From Burkholderia sp. GAS332 (lineage in GTDB: Bacteria > Pseudomonadota > Gammaproteobacteria > Burkholderiales > Burkholderiaceae): DNA of 64,000 nucleotides. Positions 9,640 through 17,510 of the stretch are shown piece by piece. Made by a program: the position numbers and the translations under genes. Positions within the stretch are counted from its first letter, which is position 1. Each line of letters opens with the position of its first letter. Where the stretch lies: contig FSRV01000003.1 in the NCBI GenBank assembly GCA_900142905.1, positions 186,001-250,000 on the forward strand, written 5' to 3'. Under the pieces are notes generated by a model. It ran no database searches, was not told the origin of the DNA, and saw nothing but the letters and a program-made list of their open reading frames with translations.

Positions 9640-10659
9640 GTGCTGGCTGTTTATCACCCGGATCAGGAAAAGCATGCTCCTCAAACCCGTCTCTCGTATG
9701 GTGTGTTCAAGGAGAATCTGGAAAAGCCGGAACGCGCGCGGTTGTTGCTCGACGCGCTGCGCGGTCGTGGAGGCGACATTGTCGAGCCGCCTGACTACGG
9801 GCGTGACGCGCTGCTTCTCACGCATTCTGGTGACTATCTGCAGTTCCTCGAGCATGGTTTCGAAGAATGGCGCGCGGTACCGGGTGCGGGTCCGGAAATG
9901 CGTCCAAGCTTGCACCCGAACAGGTACATGAACGAGAAGCCCGCCGACATTCTGGGACGGGCGGGCCATTTTATGGCTGATGCGGGCTGTGTGATTCTCG
10001 ACGGGACATGGAAGGCAGCCTATGCGGCCGCGCAGACAGCTTTTCACGCTGCAGTGCTCGTACGGAATGGTCAGCGTTCAGCTTATGCGCTCTGCCGTCC
10101 CCCTGGTCACCACGCGTACAAGGACATGGCTGGTGGTTTTTGTTACCTGAACAATGCGGCGATCGCCGCCAATGTGTTGTGCCAGACGGCAAAGCGTGTC
10201 GCAATTCTGGATGTCGACGTTCACCACGGAAACGGCACGCAGGGAATTTTCTACGAACGTGACGACATAGTGTTCGTGTCGGTCCACGCGGATCCGGCAA
10301 CCACGTACCCGTATTACGCAGGTTACGCGCACGAAACGGGAGTTGGCCGTGGATTGGGATTCAACCTGAACCTGGCGCTCGAAACAAATAGCAACGATGA
10401 CACGTATCTCCGCGCGGTGCAGGCGGGTCTCGACTTCATCCGGGAGGTCGAGGCGGATGCTTTGGTTGTTTCGCTGGGACTAGACGCCTCGGCGAGCGAC
10501 CCGTTTCGCTGCATGCAGGTCACTCACGCGGGCTTCGACGGCATGGGGAAAATGATCGCGTCCTCCGGCTTGCCTACCGTCATCGTCCAGGAGGGTGGCT
10601 ATGTGTCGCCGTCATTGCCTGTCGATCTTATGCATTTTCTGCGCGGCTTTGAGTCTTGA
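9640..10659 (+). CDS. Histone-deacetylase superfamily amidohydrolase, probable acetylpolyamine amidohydrolase
   Basis: Zn-dependent deacetylase of about 339 residues. Key residues are visible: CRPPGHHAYKDMAGGFCYLNN (the paired catalytic His), LDVDVHHGNGTQ (Asp and His zinc ligands) and SLGLDASASDPF (the third ligand, Asp). Start GTG 9640 follows ggagag at good spacing. Acetylpolyamine amidohydrolases of this class remove acetyl groups from acetylputrescine and acetylspermidine. Neighbouring polyamine-type binding proteins and the aminotransferase support this substrate. The 295-bp gap before it holds TTGACA at 9529 but no clear matching -10. Confidence 0.85.
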   Translation: MLAVYHPDQEKHAPQTRLSYGVFKENLEKPERARLLLDALRGRGGDIVEPPDYGRDALLLTHSGDYLQFLEHGFEEWRAVPGAGPEMRPSLHPNRYMNEKPADILGRAGHFMADAGCVILDGTWKAAYAAAQTAFHAAVLVRNGQRSAYALCRPPGHHAYKDMAGGFCYLNNAAIAANVLCQTAKRVAILDVDVHHGNGTQGIFYERDDIVFVSVHADPATTYPYYAGYAHETGVGRGLGFNLNLALETNSNDDTYLRAVQAGLDFIREVEADALVVSLGLDASASDPFRCMQVTHAGFDGMGKMIASSGLPTVIVQEGGYVSPSLPVDLMHFLRGFES

Positions 10660-10724
10660 TAACGCTACTTAGGTGGGCCTGGCGCAGCGCAGTGTGTCAG
10701 GTGTGCCAAACCAGAGGAGAACCC

Positions 10725-11792
10725 ATGAGAAAGTCAGTCAGCCCGTTGCTCGATCCAGCGTTGCGCAGTTGCCTCGTCTCAGTTGTTGCGTTGGCACTGA
10801 TGCACGCGCCGGCTCAGGCCCAAGACACGGTGTTCTTCGCGAGCTACGGCGGGGAATATCAGAAAAACGTCGTTAAGGCCTTGATCAAACCGGCAGCGGA
10901 GCAAGCCGGCATCACGTTTCGGCAGGAGACACATGATGGCCTCGCCACCGTGCGATTGCAGGTTCTCTCAAAAAAGCCGGCATGGGATGTGGTTCAACTA
11001 GGTGCCACCGAATGTGCGATAGGAAGTAGCGAAGGGCTTTTCGAGCACATCGACTATCAGGCAATACCTACCGACGGAATGCCAGCGAGTTCGAAGGCCC
11101 GGGACTGGATCGGGACAAACTATATGTCCGTAGTTCTCGCGTACCGTACTGATAAGTACGGTAACAACCCGCCGAAGACCTGGGCAGACTTCTGGGACGT
11201 AAAGAAATTTCCTGGCCGACGAGCTCTCGAGAGCGACCCGGAAGAGACAATGGAAATTGCGCTTCTGGCTGACGGTGTTTCGCCGGATAAATTGTACCCA
11301 CTCGACGAGTCGCGGGCTCTCGCCGCTCTTAAAAAGATCAAACCTAGTGTAGCCGCATGGTGGACATCCGGTGCGCAGGCGTCTCAACTGCTGAAAGACG
11401 GCGAAGCCGATATGGTGCAGATCTGGGGTAGCAGGGTACCGCCGTTGATACGAGATGGTGCTCCCGTCGCATACACGTACAACCAGGCATTGCTCACGTA
11501 TTCGTGCATGGCCATCCCCAAAGGCGCGCAACATGCGGCTGCAGCGCAGCGCTTGCTAGCGAAGGTGGTATCACCGACAGTCCAGGCAAACCTGATTGAC
11601 GTAATGCCTTATTACGGGCCAGTCAACGAGCTCGCATTCAAACATGCCAACTACAGTGCTGATCAACTCTCTGGGACTAATTCAGCTCCCGCAAACCGAG
11701 CGAAACAGGTGATGATGGATCCGGACTACTGGGGCAAAGCCGGGCGGCAGCAAAAGGCGTCGATGGCCCTGCGAGGCGTAATCAACGACTGA
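10725..11792 (+). CDS. Second polyamine-type ABC substrate-binding protein (orphan)
   Basis: A close paralogue of the protein at 3332 (shared NPPKTWADFWDVKKFPG, AWWTSGAQ, PYYGPVNE and similar blocks), about 355 residues with signal peptide ending APAQA|QDTVFF. ATG 10725 follows gaggaga. No ATPase or permease follows, so it probably feeds the importer at 4469-7280. Placement beside the deacetylase suggests the two binding proteins split free and acetylated ligands (inference). Confidence 0.88.
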   Translation: MRKSVSPLLDPALRSCLVSVVALALMHAPAQAQDTVFFASYGGEYQKNVVKALIKPAAEQAGITFRQETHDGLATVRLQVLSKKPAWDVVQLGATECAIGSSEGLFEHIDYQAIPTDGMPASSKARDWIGTNYMSVVLAYRTDKYGNNPPKTWADFWDVKKFPGRRALESDPEETMEIALLADGVSPDKLYPLDESRALAALKKIKPSVAAWWTSGAQASQLLKDGEADMVQIWGSRVPPLIRDGAPVAYTYNQALLTYSCMAIPKGAQHAAAAQRLLAKVVSPTVQANLIDVMPYYGPVNELAFKHANYSADQLSGTNSAPANRAKQVMMDPDYWGKAGRQQKASMALRGVIND

Positions 11793-11873
11793 ATCGCGAA
11801 CCGCAAACAGCGGTGAATTCTTATCTGCTTGATAAGTATAACTAATGTAAATTTAATATTTTTCGGAAGATCG

Positions 11874-11976
11874 ATGAGATTGAGAACCGGAACAGTCTTC
11901 TCGGCTGCCACGTGCGTTGCACTGGGATTGGCCGGAACAAATGCACACGCGCAAAGCTCGGTCACGCTCTACGGCA
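11874..11976 (+). pseudogene. Porin 5' fragment, cut at the island junction
   Basis: Reads MRLRTGTVFSAATCVALGLAGTNAHA|QSSVTLYG, a complete porin signal peptide plus the first residues of strand 1, then homology ends at about 11976. The following bases belong, on the other strand, to an AbiEii gene start. The break is thus a recombination or insertion scar. AT-rich promoter DNA is retained at 11820-11870. Confidence 0.8.
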
Positions 11977-12078
11977 TTCGTTCTGCACTGCAGTGCCGAG
12001 GCGCGTGGCGGTAGTGACGAAGAGGTCTCGCCGGTCGGTCTCGCTGGCTTCGATTACCGCCCTGAAAGCCTCGTTCAT
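11962..12078 (-). pseudogene. AbiEii-type nucleotidyltransferase toxin, 5' fragment only
   Basis: 38 codons: MNEAFRAVIEASETDRRDLF then VTTATRLGTAVQN, which matches the start of AbiEii-family (type IV toxin) nucleotidyltransferases. Homology stops after QN where the family normally continues into the EKDxW region, and the frame runs into porin DNA. Its ATG overlaps the antitoxin stop as ATGA, the normal coupling of these pairs. The nucleotidyltransferase domain is absent, so no toxin is made here. Confidence 0.75.
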
Positions 12079-12797
12079 CGTGAGCCCCGTGCAGGGTGGC
12101 TTTTGAGTGGCGATGAGCAAGTCTCCGCGAGGTTTTTCGACGGGCGCGGAATATCCGTGTCCTCGACGCTCGGGTTGAATCCAGGGACGGTGCGCAGAAA
12201 CGTCTGCATCCAGATCGGCAGGTGCGAAAATCCCTGGATCAGGTCCTTGATAATTGCGGGCCCGTGCTTTGGGTCTGTCAGTACATTGTGGAGGCGGTGA
12301 CGAATCCGATCTGCGTCCCCCGACAGTGTGTCTTTGAGCCAGTGCAGAGCCTGCACTACACGCATGGCGGGCCGCCCTGCCCAGTAAAGACGGCTGGGCG
12401 CTGTCTGCTTGAAGTCGATCAGAAGATTGTCCAGTTGAATCGAGCGGCGTCGCGCATCGGTATGGATGGTGACTCGCGCCGGTACTGCGTCAGTCAGGCC
12501 AAGATCGTTGGCAGCCGTCATGCCATCGACAAGGAGCCGCAATTGATCGCGCCGGGCGAGGGCATCGATCACGGCACGGTAGTCGGGCACTGTCGAACGC
12601 CTCGTCAGGCGGTTGACCGCTGGCAGATCATAGAGGCCCCGATCAATTCGACGCAGATTTCCGCTGGTGACGAGTCGCTGCAAAGTCTTGTCGATCACAT
12701 CGCGCGAGCCAAGATGAGCGAAATCCGTGGGCACCCAGACGACGGCGGGCCCGGCGGCGGTGACAAGCGACATGATGCGGGCGCTGGCGTCTGACAT
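12075..12797 (-). CDS. AbiEi/DUF6088-type antitoxin, orphaned
   Basis: 240-residue antitoxin and transcriptional autoregulator of the type IV AbiE family. The N-terminal winged helix is VWVPTDFAHLGSRDVIDKTLQRLVTSGNLRRIDRGLYDLP, followed by the AbiEi_3/4-like region. ATG at 12797 follows aaggagattttc; in-frame upstream codons lack a ribosome site. The cognate toxin gene starts in an ATGA overlap but is truncated after 38 codons. The antitoxin is therefore intact but unpaired, perhaps kept as protection against related toxins (inference). Confidence 0.82.
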   Translation of the reverse strand: MSDASARIMSLVTAAGPAVVWVPTDFAHLGSRDVIDKTLQRLVTSGNLRRIDRGLYDLPAVNRLTRRSTVPDYRAVIDALARRDQLRLLVDGMTAANDLGLTDAVPARVTIHTDARRRSIQLDNLLIDFKQTAPSRLYWAGRPAMRVVQALHWLKDTLSGDADRIRHRLHNVLTDPKHGPAIIKDLIQGFSHLPIWMQTFLRTVPGFNPSVEDTDIPRPSKNLAETCSSPLKSHPARGSR

Positions 12798-12855
12798 GAA
12801 AATCTCCTTGTCCGATATTTGTATATGTTTTTCAGACAAATTGCAATGCCGAAAT

Positions 12856-12883
12856 GTCCGAAAAATGTAGCATAATTTCGGAC
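12856..12883 (-). promoter_or_regulatory. Inverted repeat before abiEi, probable autoregulatory operator
   Basis: GTCCGAAA (12856-12863) and TTTCGGAC (12876-12883), perfect 8-bp arms 12 bp apart, about 60 bp before the antitoxin ATG. More TCGGACA-like half sites lie between it and the start. AbiEi proteins are known to bind inverted repeats in their own promoters. Confidence 0.55.
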
Positions 12884-13354
12884 GCGATTCTGATCGAACC
12901 CTTTAGCATGTCAGTGAGGTGTTCTCTCGCCGGTCTAATGTTACAAGCTCCCGCTGACGAGCTCGCTTGCCGTTCCACCGACCGCTGGGCACGTTAGAGC
13001 TGTTGTACAAGGTTCGATACCGGGGTTAAACCGTTTGTCGCAGCCTGAAACGTCGCAAACCGCACTCCGCGCACCGAAACGCGTCGTCGCAGGGACCGAT
13101 TATTTTCCTGAACTGTACGAACCGGCTGCGTAGCAGGAATCTCAGCGATCCAATGCCCGGGCTGCTTCCTGCGAGAGCCTCGGGGCGGTCTGCCTGATTA
13201 GTCGTGTTGCGTTGCCAATAGTTGCTCAGGGCCATGTGGCGGAGCTGGATGCCGCTGCGTCGGCAGTCGCGCAGGAGTTGATTTCTGATAAATTAAATAG
13301 TGCGAAGCGCAGTATGGGTAGAGAAGTCCGAGAACGATACTGTTGAGGCAAGTT
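12884..13354. other. 470 bp without a recognised gene
   Basis: Between the AbiEi operator and the DUF1488 gene. A leftward 69-codon frame (13026-13235) has a CAEC motif but no recognisable family or ribosome site, so it is not called. The last 70 bp are AT-rich and probably contain the DUF1488 promoter. Confidence 0.4.
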
Positions 13355-13624
13355 ATGGAAGTCCTTGATCACGTCACCGCCGTCTCAACGGACGGACGCA
13401 CCGTGCTGTTCACCCTTTCGGTTCGCAACCGCGAGGTTGAATGTACTGTCACACGTGACGCACTTGAGCAGCACTTCTGGCTAACACCCGATGCCGACGC
13501 AGCGCGCACGATCAGGGCCTTTGAAGACGGGCGTGACCGTATTGTTGCGCTTGCGCGGAGGAAGCTGCTTGCGCGGTCGACTGAACCGGTGCGGCTGACC
13601 GTCAAAGATTTCGCGCCTCGCTGA
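13355..13624 (+). CDS. DUF1488 family protein
   Basis: 89 residues, MEVLDHVTAVSTDGRTVLF... through RLTVKDF. Matches the small DUF1488 family, of unknown function, common in Burkholderiaceae. ATG 13355 is chosen as the first Met in homology; a gaggca lies before it. Single gene, no operon partner. Confidence 0.75.
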   Translation: MEVLDHVTAVSTDGRTVLFTLSVRNREVECTVTRDALEQHFWLTPDADAARTIRAFEDGRDRIVALARRKLLARSTEPVRLTVKDFAPR

Positions 13625-13684
13625 ACTGGGATTCACACACGACACGCTGAACGGTGATCGTTACTAAAAAAGCACGATCGTTCA

Positions 13685-13712
13685 GATGTTGATAATTTCT
13701 TTTATGTCGAAT
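13685..13712 (+). repeat. 28-bp dif-like site A
   Basis: GATGTTGATAA, six bases, TTATGTCGAAT: two 11-bp arms and a 6-bp centre, the layout of XerCD recombination sites. It matches the site at 17483 at 19 of 22 arm positions with identical spacing. Function is inferred only. Confidence 0.4.
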
Positions 13713-13733
13713 CGTATAGGAATACGAACCATA

Positions 13734-13976
13734 TTACACCCGCGCTGTTTGTCCTAACATCTTCTCGCCATTCCAGATACGCCAGCGCGTGGACACTCCA
13801 GCAAGAACAGGCGATGCTCGGATCGTAGCCGGGGCGCCATAGACCATCGTTGGTATGTCGACGACATAAAGTGGCTGCAACTCTGCGCCAGACTCGCGGG
13901 CAAGTTGCAGGGCGGCGTCGAACGCTCGTGCTGATGTTTCACTGCCGTCGATGGCGGCAAGAATGTGTCCATCCAT
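13734..13976 (-). pseudogene. Universal stress protein (UspA-like), frameshifted fragment
   Basis: Begins MDGHILAAIDGSETSARAFD and continues LARESGAELQPLYVVDIPTMVYGAP, the first beta-alpha-beta unit of a Usp domain. After GAP the family sequence GYDPSI continues in a different frame, so a 1-base shift broke it. The ATP-binding GxxGH region is missing. A dead gene. Confidence 0.7.
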
Positions 13977-14346
13977 GTCAGAGCTCGTCGATGCGAACAG
14001 CATGCGCTCATCATCGGCAACGAACGGGTGGAGATTACTGATTGGATCAAGCCGTTGGGTTCCGCTGCCACCGCTGGCACATTCAGGCGGCGCTCTGGCA
14101 ACCTACCGCGCCCCAGCCGCTTGTCTGCCAATGGGGCGTGTCGCTTCAAACAGCGTGGCTGACCGGACTCTCCGGGTGGAGGCGGATCAACAGTGGTTCC
14201 CAGTACGTCGCGCGCTGAAAGCGCTGACCGCCGGGTACGTGGATCGGAGGGCGAGTGGGGATGATCTCAACTTCTGTATCGAATCTGGCTGCAGCGATTC
14301 TCAAAACCGGCAGCGCGGCAGCGCATGCGCAGTCACGGAGCAGCGC
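13977..14346. other. 370 bp without a recognised gene
   Basis: No frame on either strand has a recognisable family or ribosome site. It lies between the broken Usp gene and the small membrane protein gene and looks like decayed DNA. Confidence 0.4.
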
Positions 14347-14694
14347 TTATTTCAGTCGATCCTCGTCGTGGAACTCTACGTCCTCGATCACGTCGCCGAT
14401 ATCCATGCGCTGGCCCGCGCGCTCGCGCACCTGCTGATCGTGCGTCTGCTGCGCGCGTATTGCCTGCTCACGAATCTGTTTGCGTAGATCGCGCGTCTTC
14501 CACCAGACGAAACCGCCGATCACAATTCCTGCTGCAAGGATCACTGCCAACATTACGAGCGAAACGGCGAACCCCACGACGAGCAGGGCAGCGCCTATCA
14601 TCACGGCCAGTACCTTTGCCACCAAGCTTGGCGAGCCAGGACGCATGGTTACGTCACTTTGCCTGAGCCTCTTTTGTTGCTTGTCCAATTGCAT
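14347..14694 (-). CDS. Small two-helix inner-membrane protein, unknown function
   Basis: 115 residues. Two adjacent hydrophobic segments (about residues 25-47 and 46-66: VLAVMIGAALLVVGFAVSL and VILAAGIVIGGFVWW), then a charged, partly helical C-terminal tail (KTRDLRKQIREQAIRAQQTHD...). No catalytic motif. A second Met at residue 17 (MRPGSPS) is an alternative start. Confidence 0.55.
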   Translation of the reverse strand: MQLDKQQKRLRQSDVTMRPGSPSLVAKVLAVMIGAALLVVGFAVSLVMLAVILAAGIVIGGFVWWKTRDLRKQIREQAIRAQQTHDQQVRERAGQRMDIGDVIEDVEFHDEDRLK

Positions 14695-14827
14695 CGCATC
14701 TCCAATCGCGGTGTTCCCGGGGCCGTATCAGCGTGAAACGCAACAGCGAAATCAATAATTTTGAGGTTCGAAGTTGATTCGCGGATATGACAGTCGCCCC
14801 TCAGGAACAAAGTCGATTTGTTGCCGC

Positions 14828-15148
14828 TCAGTATGCGCCGAAGATCCGGTCGAGCGCCGCAAGAATGGCCTCGCGTCGATCTGAAAGGGAACCAATGCAC
14901 TTGCCGAGAGCCTTTAACGGGACCGCGCTCATGGCAGGCGTATCAAGGAAACATTCTTCGCCGTGGACTTCGAAAACAGGAAGCAGATCGGATGGTTTGC
15001 CGGAGAAGCCAAGATGTCGGGCAGGTCGCAGGGGAATCACAATGCGCGTCGGCAAAATACCGACGTGAGTGCTTTGTACGTCGAGCAGGTACGGGGCAAG
15101 TTTGCGCGTCTCAATGTCGGGGTTGGCGTAAAGATCAAATCGGGCCAT
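14828..15148 (-). CDS. ccdB: CcdB family toxin
   Basis: 106 residues. MARFDLYANPD at the start, PYLLDVQSTHV and TRIVIPLRP in the middle, and a C-terminal LDRIFGAY match CcdB, which poisons DNA gyrase. Length is right for the family. The ATG overlaps the antitoxin stop (TAATG), the usual coupling in ccdAB. Confidence 0.88.
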   Translation of the reverse strand: MARFDLYANPDIETRKLAPYLLDVQSTHVGILPTRIVIPLRPARHLGFSGKPSDLLPVFEVHGEECFLDTPAMSAVPLKALGKCIGSLSDRREAILAALDRIFGAY

Positions 15149-15390
15149 TAAAACGTCCTGTATTTCGCGAGCGGAAGCCCGTCGCGATCGACCATCGTCG
15201 TGTAGGCGGTGACCAATTCGGCGTTATCATCGGCCCACCGCCGAGCCTCGACTTCCTGGATTTCTTCGCGTACACCCCGTTCGCTCGCGCGCGAAAGATT
15301 AATGCCAAGCTGTTTGGCGCGCTCCAGCACCTCGGGAGGCAAGGTGACGTTGGTCGATTTGCGCGGTCTAGCTTCGAGTGCTTTGCCCAT
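15148..15390 (-). CDS. ccdA: CcdA family antitoxin
   Basis: 80 residues: a ribbon-helix-helix N-terminus (RKSTNVTLPPEVLERAKQLG) and a C-terminal toxin-binding tail (RRWADDNAELVTAYTTMVDRDG). ATG 15390 is preceded by ggag at 7-bp spacing; an in-frame ATG at 15402 is the alternative. It neutralises the adjacent CcdB and represses the operon. Confidence 0.87.
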   Translation of the reverse strand: MGKALEARPRKSTNVTLPPEVLERAKQLGINLSRASERGVREEIQEVEARRWADDNAELVTAYTTMVDRDGLPLAKYRTF

Positions 15391-15414
15391 GTGCGGCTCC
15401 ATGTTGCATACTAT

Positions 15415-15430
15415 GTGCATTATGCTGCAC
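15415..15430 (-). promoter_or_regulatory. Palindrome before ccdAB, probable CcdA operator
   Basis: GTGCA (15415-15419), six bases, TGCAC (15426-15430), 25 bp before the ccdA start, with a related TTGCATA half site between. Position and symmetry fit ribbon-helix-helix autoregulation. Confidence 0.5.
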
Positions 15431-15598
15431 ATGAACGATGGCTCGCAAGCGTGTCGGCGCCGGTGGATCCCCGAGGAAAGCATTGGCCCGATCAAAGTCC
15501 CCAAGTTTTTTAGAAGGGACGGCTGGATGGCAAATCGCTCGGGAATGGGATTTAATCTAATCAATGTCGGGAGGCTGCGATGCGGAACTACGCAGCGG

Positions 15599-15910
15599 AT
15601 GAGTATTACGCTAACCAATGAAATGGCGGAATTTGTCCGCGACAAGGTTGCTCGTGGCGACTACGCATCCCACAGCGAAGTGCTTCGAGATGCGCTCCGG
15701 GTAACTCGTGAGCGGGATCGGGCAGTCGAAGCATGGTTGCGCGATCAGGTTGTTCCTGCTGCGCAAGCACTTCGGGACTGCCCCGAGAGAGCGCTGTCTG
15801 CCGGTCAGCTGCGCGCTGAGCTCATGAAATCCCGGTACGTGGCGGATAAATTGGAAGGTTCAGTTCGCGCCCGAAGCCCTCGGCCAGTTGCGGGCACTCG
15901 TCAGAGCTGA
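15599..15910 (+). pseudogene. ParD-type antitoxin, damaged
   Basis: MSITLTNEMAEFV...GDYASHSEVLRDALR matches the ribbon-helix-helix of ParD. The family often has a short leader (RTTQQ-like) before this Met; here the RTTQR leader is split from its own ATG (15580, with gggagg before it) by one extra A, so only the inner ATG at 15599 can start the antitoxin frame. The C-terminus runs past its normal stop into the ParE region. It may still make an antitoxin-like protein, but the pair is decayed. Confidence 0.6.
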
Positions 15911-15920
15911 AATCTTATAG
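15846..15920 (+). pseudogene. ParE toxin N-terminal remnant
   Basis: The frame NWKVQFAPEALGQLRALVRA overlaps the end of the ParD frame and matches the first strand and helix of ParE/RelE-fold toxins. It has no start codon (ATA at the expected place) and stops after about 25 codons. Confidence 0.6.
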
Positions 15921-16190
15921 GCGTACATATGCTTGCTGGCGCAGGCTTGCCGGACGGGGAATTTGTGCAGCAACCTGCTGCACAATTGCGTTGGGTCCGA
16001 CGCGCCATGATCAAGGATGTGAGCACCCATGCCGGTCTGTCGGCGAGGCGCTTGAGCACGGCAGGTCACGGCAAGCGCTGACAACGCAGATCGAGACAAC
16101 GGCATATTCGCGAGCGGGCAACGTCTCGCGGAATATGCGGTGCGACGCAACGCCAAGCGAATGGGCGCCGCGCAGTAGCCATTTCCAGAT
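15921..16190 (+). pseudogene. Decayed second copy of a YhcG/DUF1016 nuclease
   Basis: Scattered frames match the intact YhcG-type protein at 16313-17362: GEFVQQPAAQL, then EHGRSRQALTTQIETTAYSRAGN, then RLAEYAVRRNAKRMG just before a stop. These blocks are in order but in different frames with large deletions, so only a ghost remains, on the opposite strand to the live copy. Confidence 0.7.
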
Positions 16191-16204
16191 GCACCCATTA
16201 CTTA

Positions 16205-16232
16205 ATTTGACACAACATAATTTGCATCTGCC
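16205..16232 (-). repeat. dif-like site B (inverted), left of the live yhcG gene
   Basis: Read on the minus strand: GGCAGATGCAA, centre ATTATG, TTGTGTCAAAT. The right arm and centre match the site at 17483 at 16 of 17 bases; the left arm is diverged. With that site it forms a 21-bp inverted repeat (one mismatch) flanking the nuclease gene. Confidence 0.4.
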
Positions 16233-16312
16233 CCTTAAATCAAGGATGCCCGATTGGTCAAGGCGCAACGTCCGTAAGGGTGTTCAAAGGGTGGGGCGCT
16301 GATCAACTAATA

Positions 16313-17362
16313 CTACGTAGTAGGGTCCGGAAGATCGGGGCGTAATTCCGCCTCAATCTGGTCAATGGTGGGCAAGTCCGTCTCAAATGACTCCGGTACC
16401 TCGCGCATGAGCTGATACTCGGACACACCCATCGGCTTGGCTATGCCGCGCAGCGCGTATTCCGCCACGAGCCGGTTCTTTTCCTTGCACAGCAGCAGAC
16501 CGATGGTCGGCTGGTCCTCCTGCGTCTTGACCTGCGCATCGACAGCAGAAAGGTAGAAGTTCAACTGGCCCGCGTACTCGGGCTTGAACGGCGTCGTTTT
16601 CAGTTCGACAACGACATAGCAACGCAGCTTGAGATGGTAGAAAAGCAAATCGAGAAAAAACTCGTCACCACCTACCTCCAGCCGGTACTGGCGCCCTACG
16701 AAAGCGAACCCTGCACCCAGTTCGAGCAGGAAACGCGTGATGTGCTGGGTGAGCGCACGCTCGATGTCACGCTCCTGTGCGCTCTCAGTCAGGCCAAGGA
16801 AGTCGAAGATATAAGGATCCTTGAGTACGTCGCGTGCGAGATCCGATTGCGCTGGCGGCAGCCGGTCGGCGAAATTTGTCACGGCCTTGCCGGTACGAGC
16901 ATGGGCGGCCGTCTCGATCTGCATGGTCAGCACACTGCGTGACCAGCCGTGCTCAAGCGATTTTTCCGCATACCAAAGCCGCTGCGCGGGGTTGTCCAGC
17001 TTGTCGAGCAGCGTCACTACGTGCGACCACGGTAATTGTGCAACGGGTTGTTGCACAAATTCCGGCTGCGGAAAGGCTTGCGCGAGCGCACGCATGTACT
17101 TGAGGTTGCGCGGCGAGAAGCCGCGCATGTCGGGAAATGCCGCCTTGAGATCGCGCGCCAGCCGGTCGACAACGCCCGCGCCCCAGCCTTGTTTCTGCTG
17201 CCTGTCAATAATGTCGCGGCCGATCTGCCAGTACAGTGCGACCAGTTCGCGATTGACGCTGGCCGCCGCGCGCTGCCGCGCGCGCTCGACGCGCTGCTTG
17301 AGTTCGGCAAGCCAGTGACGATAGTCCTCAGCCCACACGGGAGTATCCGGATCTTTGGTCAT
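16313..17362 (-). CDS. YhcG-type (DUF1016) PD-(D/E)XK nuclease
   Basis: 349 residues. N-terminal DUF1016_N region (ELVALYWQIGRDIIDRQQKQGWG, then FSPRNLKYMRAL and AQLPWSHVVTLLDKL), C-terminal nuclease fold with FFLDLLFYHLKLRCYVVVELK, which supplies the D...ExK active site, and GQLNFYLSAVD after it. Members are often found in defence islands and beside restriction genes. Single gene, its own AT-rich promoter region with TATAAT at 17459-17464 (minus strand). Confidence 0.88.
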   Translation of the reverse strand: MTKDPDTPVWAEDYRHWLAELKQRVERARQRAAASVNRELVALYWQIGRDIIDRQQKQGWGAGVVDRLARDLKAAFPDMRGFSPRNLKYMRALAQAFPQPEFVQQPVAQLPWSHVVTLLDKLDNPAQRLWYAEKSLEHGWSRSVLTMQIETAAHARTGKAVTNFADRLPPAQSDLARDVLKDPYIFDFLGLTESAQERDIERALTQHITRFLLELGAGFAFVGRQYRLEVGGDEFFLDLLFYHLKLRCYVVVELKTTPFKPEYAGQLNFYLSAVDAQVKTQEDQPTIGLLLCKEKNRLVAEYALRGIAKPMGVSEYQLMREVPESFETDLPTIDQIEAELRPDLPDPTT

Positions 17363-17482
17363 GCGTTTGGTCGGTGGGCGCCGATGATCGCGCTCGGAAC
17401 AGAAATTATCCTGGGGGAGCCGGCAATCGACAAGCTGGAACTGTTTGAAGTCGCGTCGATTATAGCATCGTACCCTGTTAAA

Positions 17483-17510
17483 ATTGTTGATAAATTATGT
17501 TATGTCAAAT
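17483..17510 (+). repeat. 28-bp dif-like site C, right of yhcG
   Basis: ATTGTTGATAA, centre ATTATG, TTATGTCAAAT. The right arm differs at two positions from a gamma-proteobacterial XerD arm as I recall it (TTATGTTAAAT has one change), and both arms match site A at 13685. It overlaps the yhcG promoter region, so shared promoter ancestry is the alternative. Confidence 0.4.

Noticed and set aside
13026..13235. 69-codon leftward frame with a CAEC motif
   Set aside because: No second Cys pair, no ribosome site, no known family; too weak to call.
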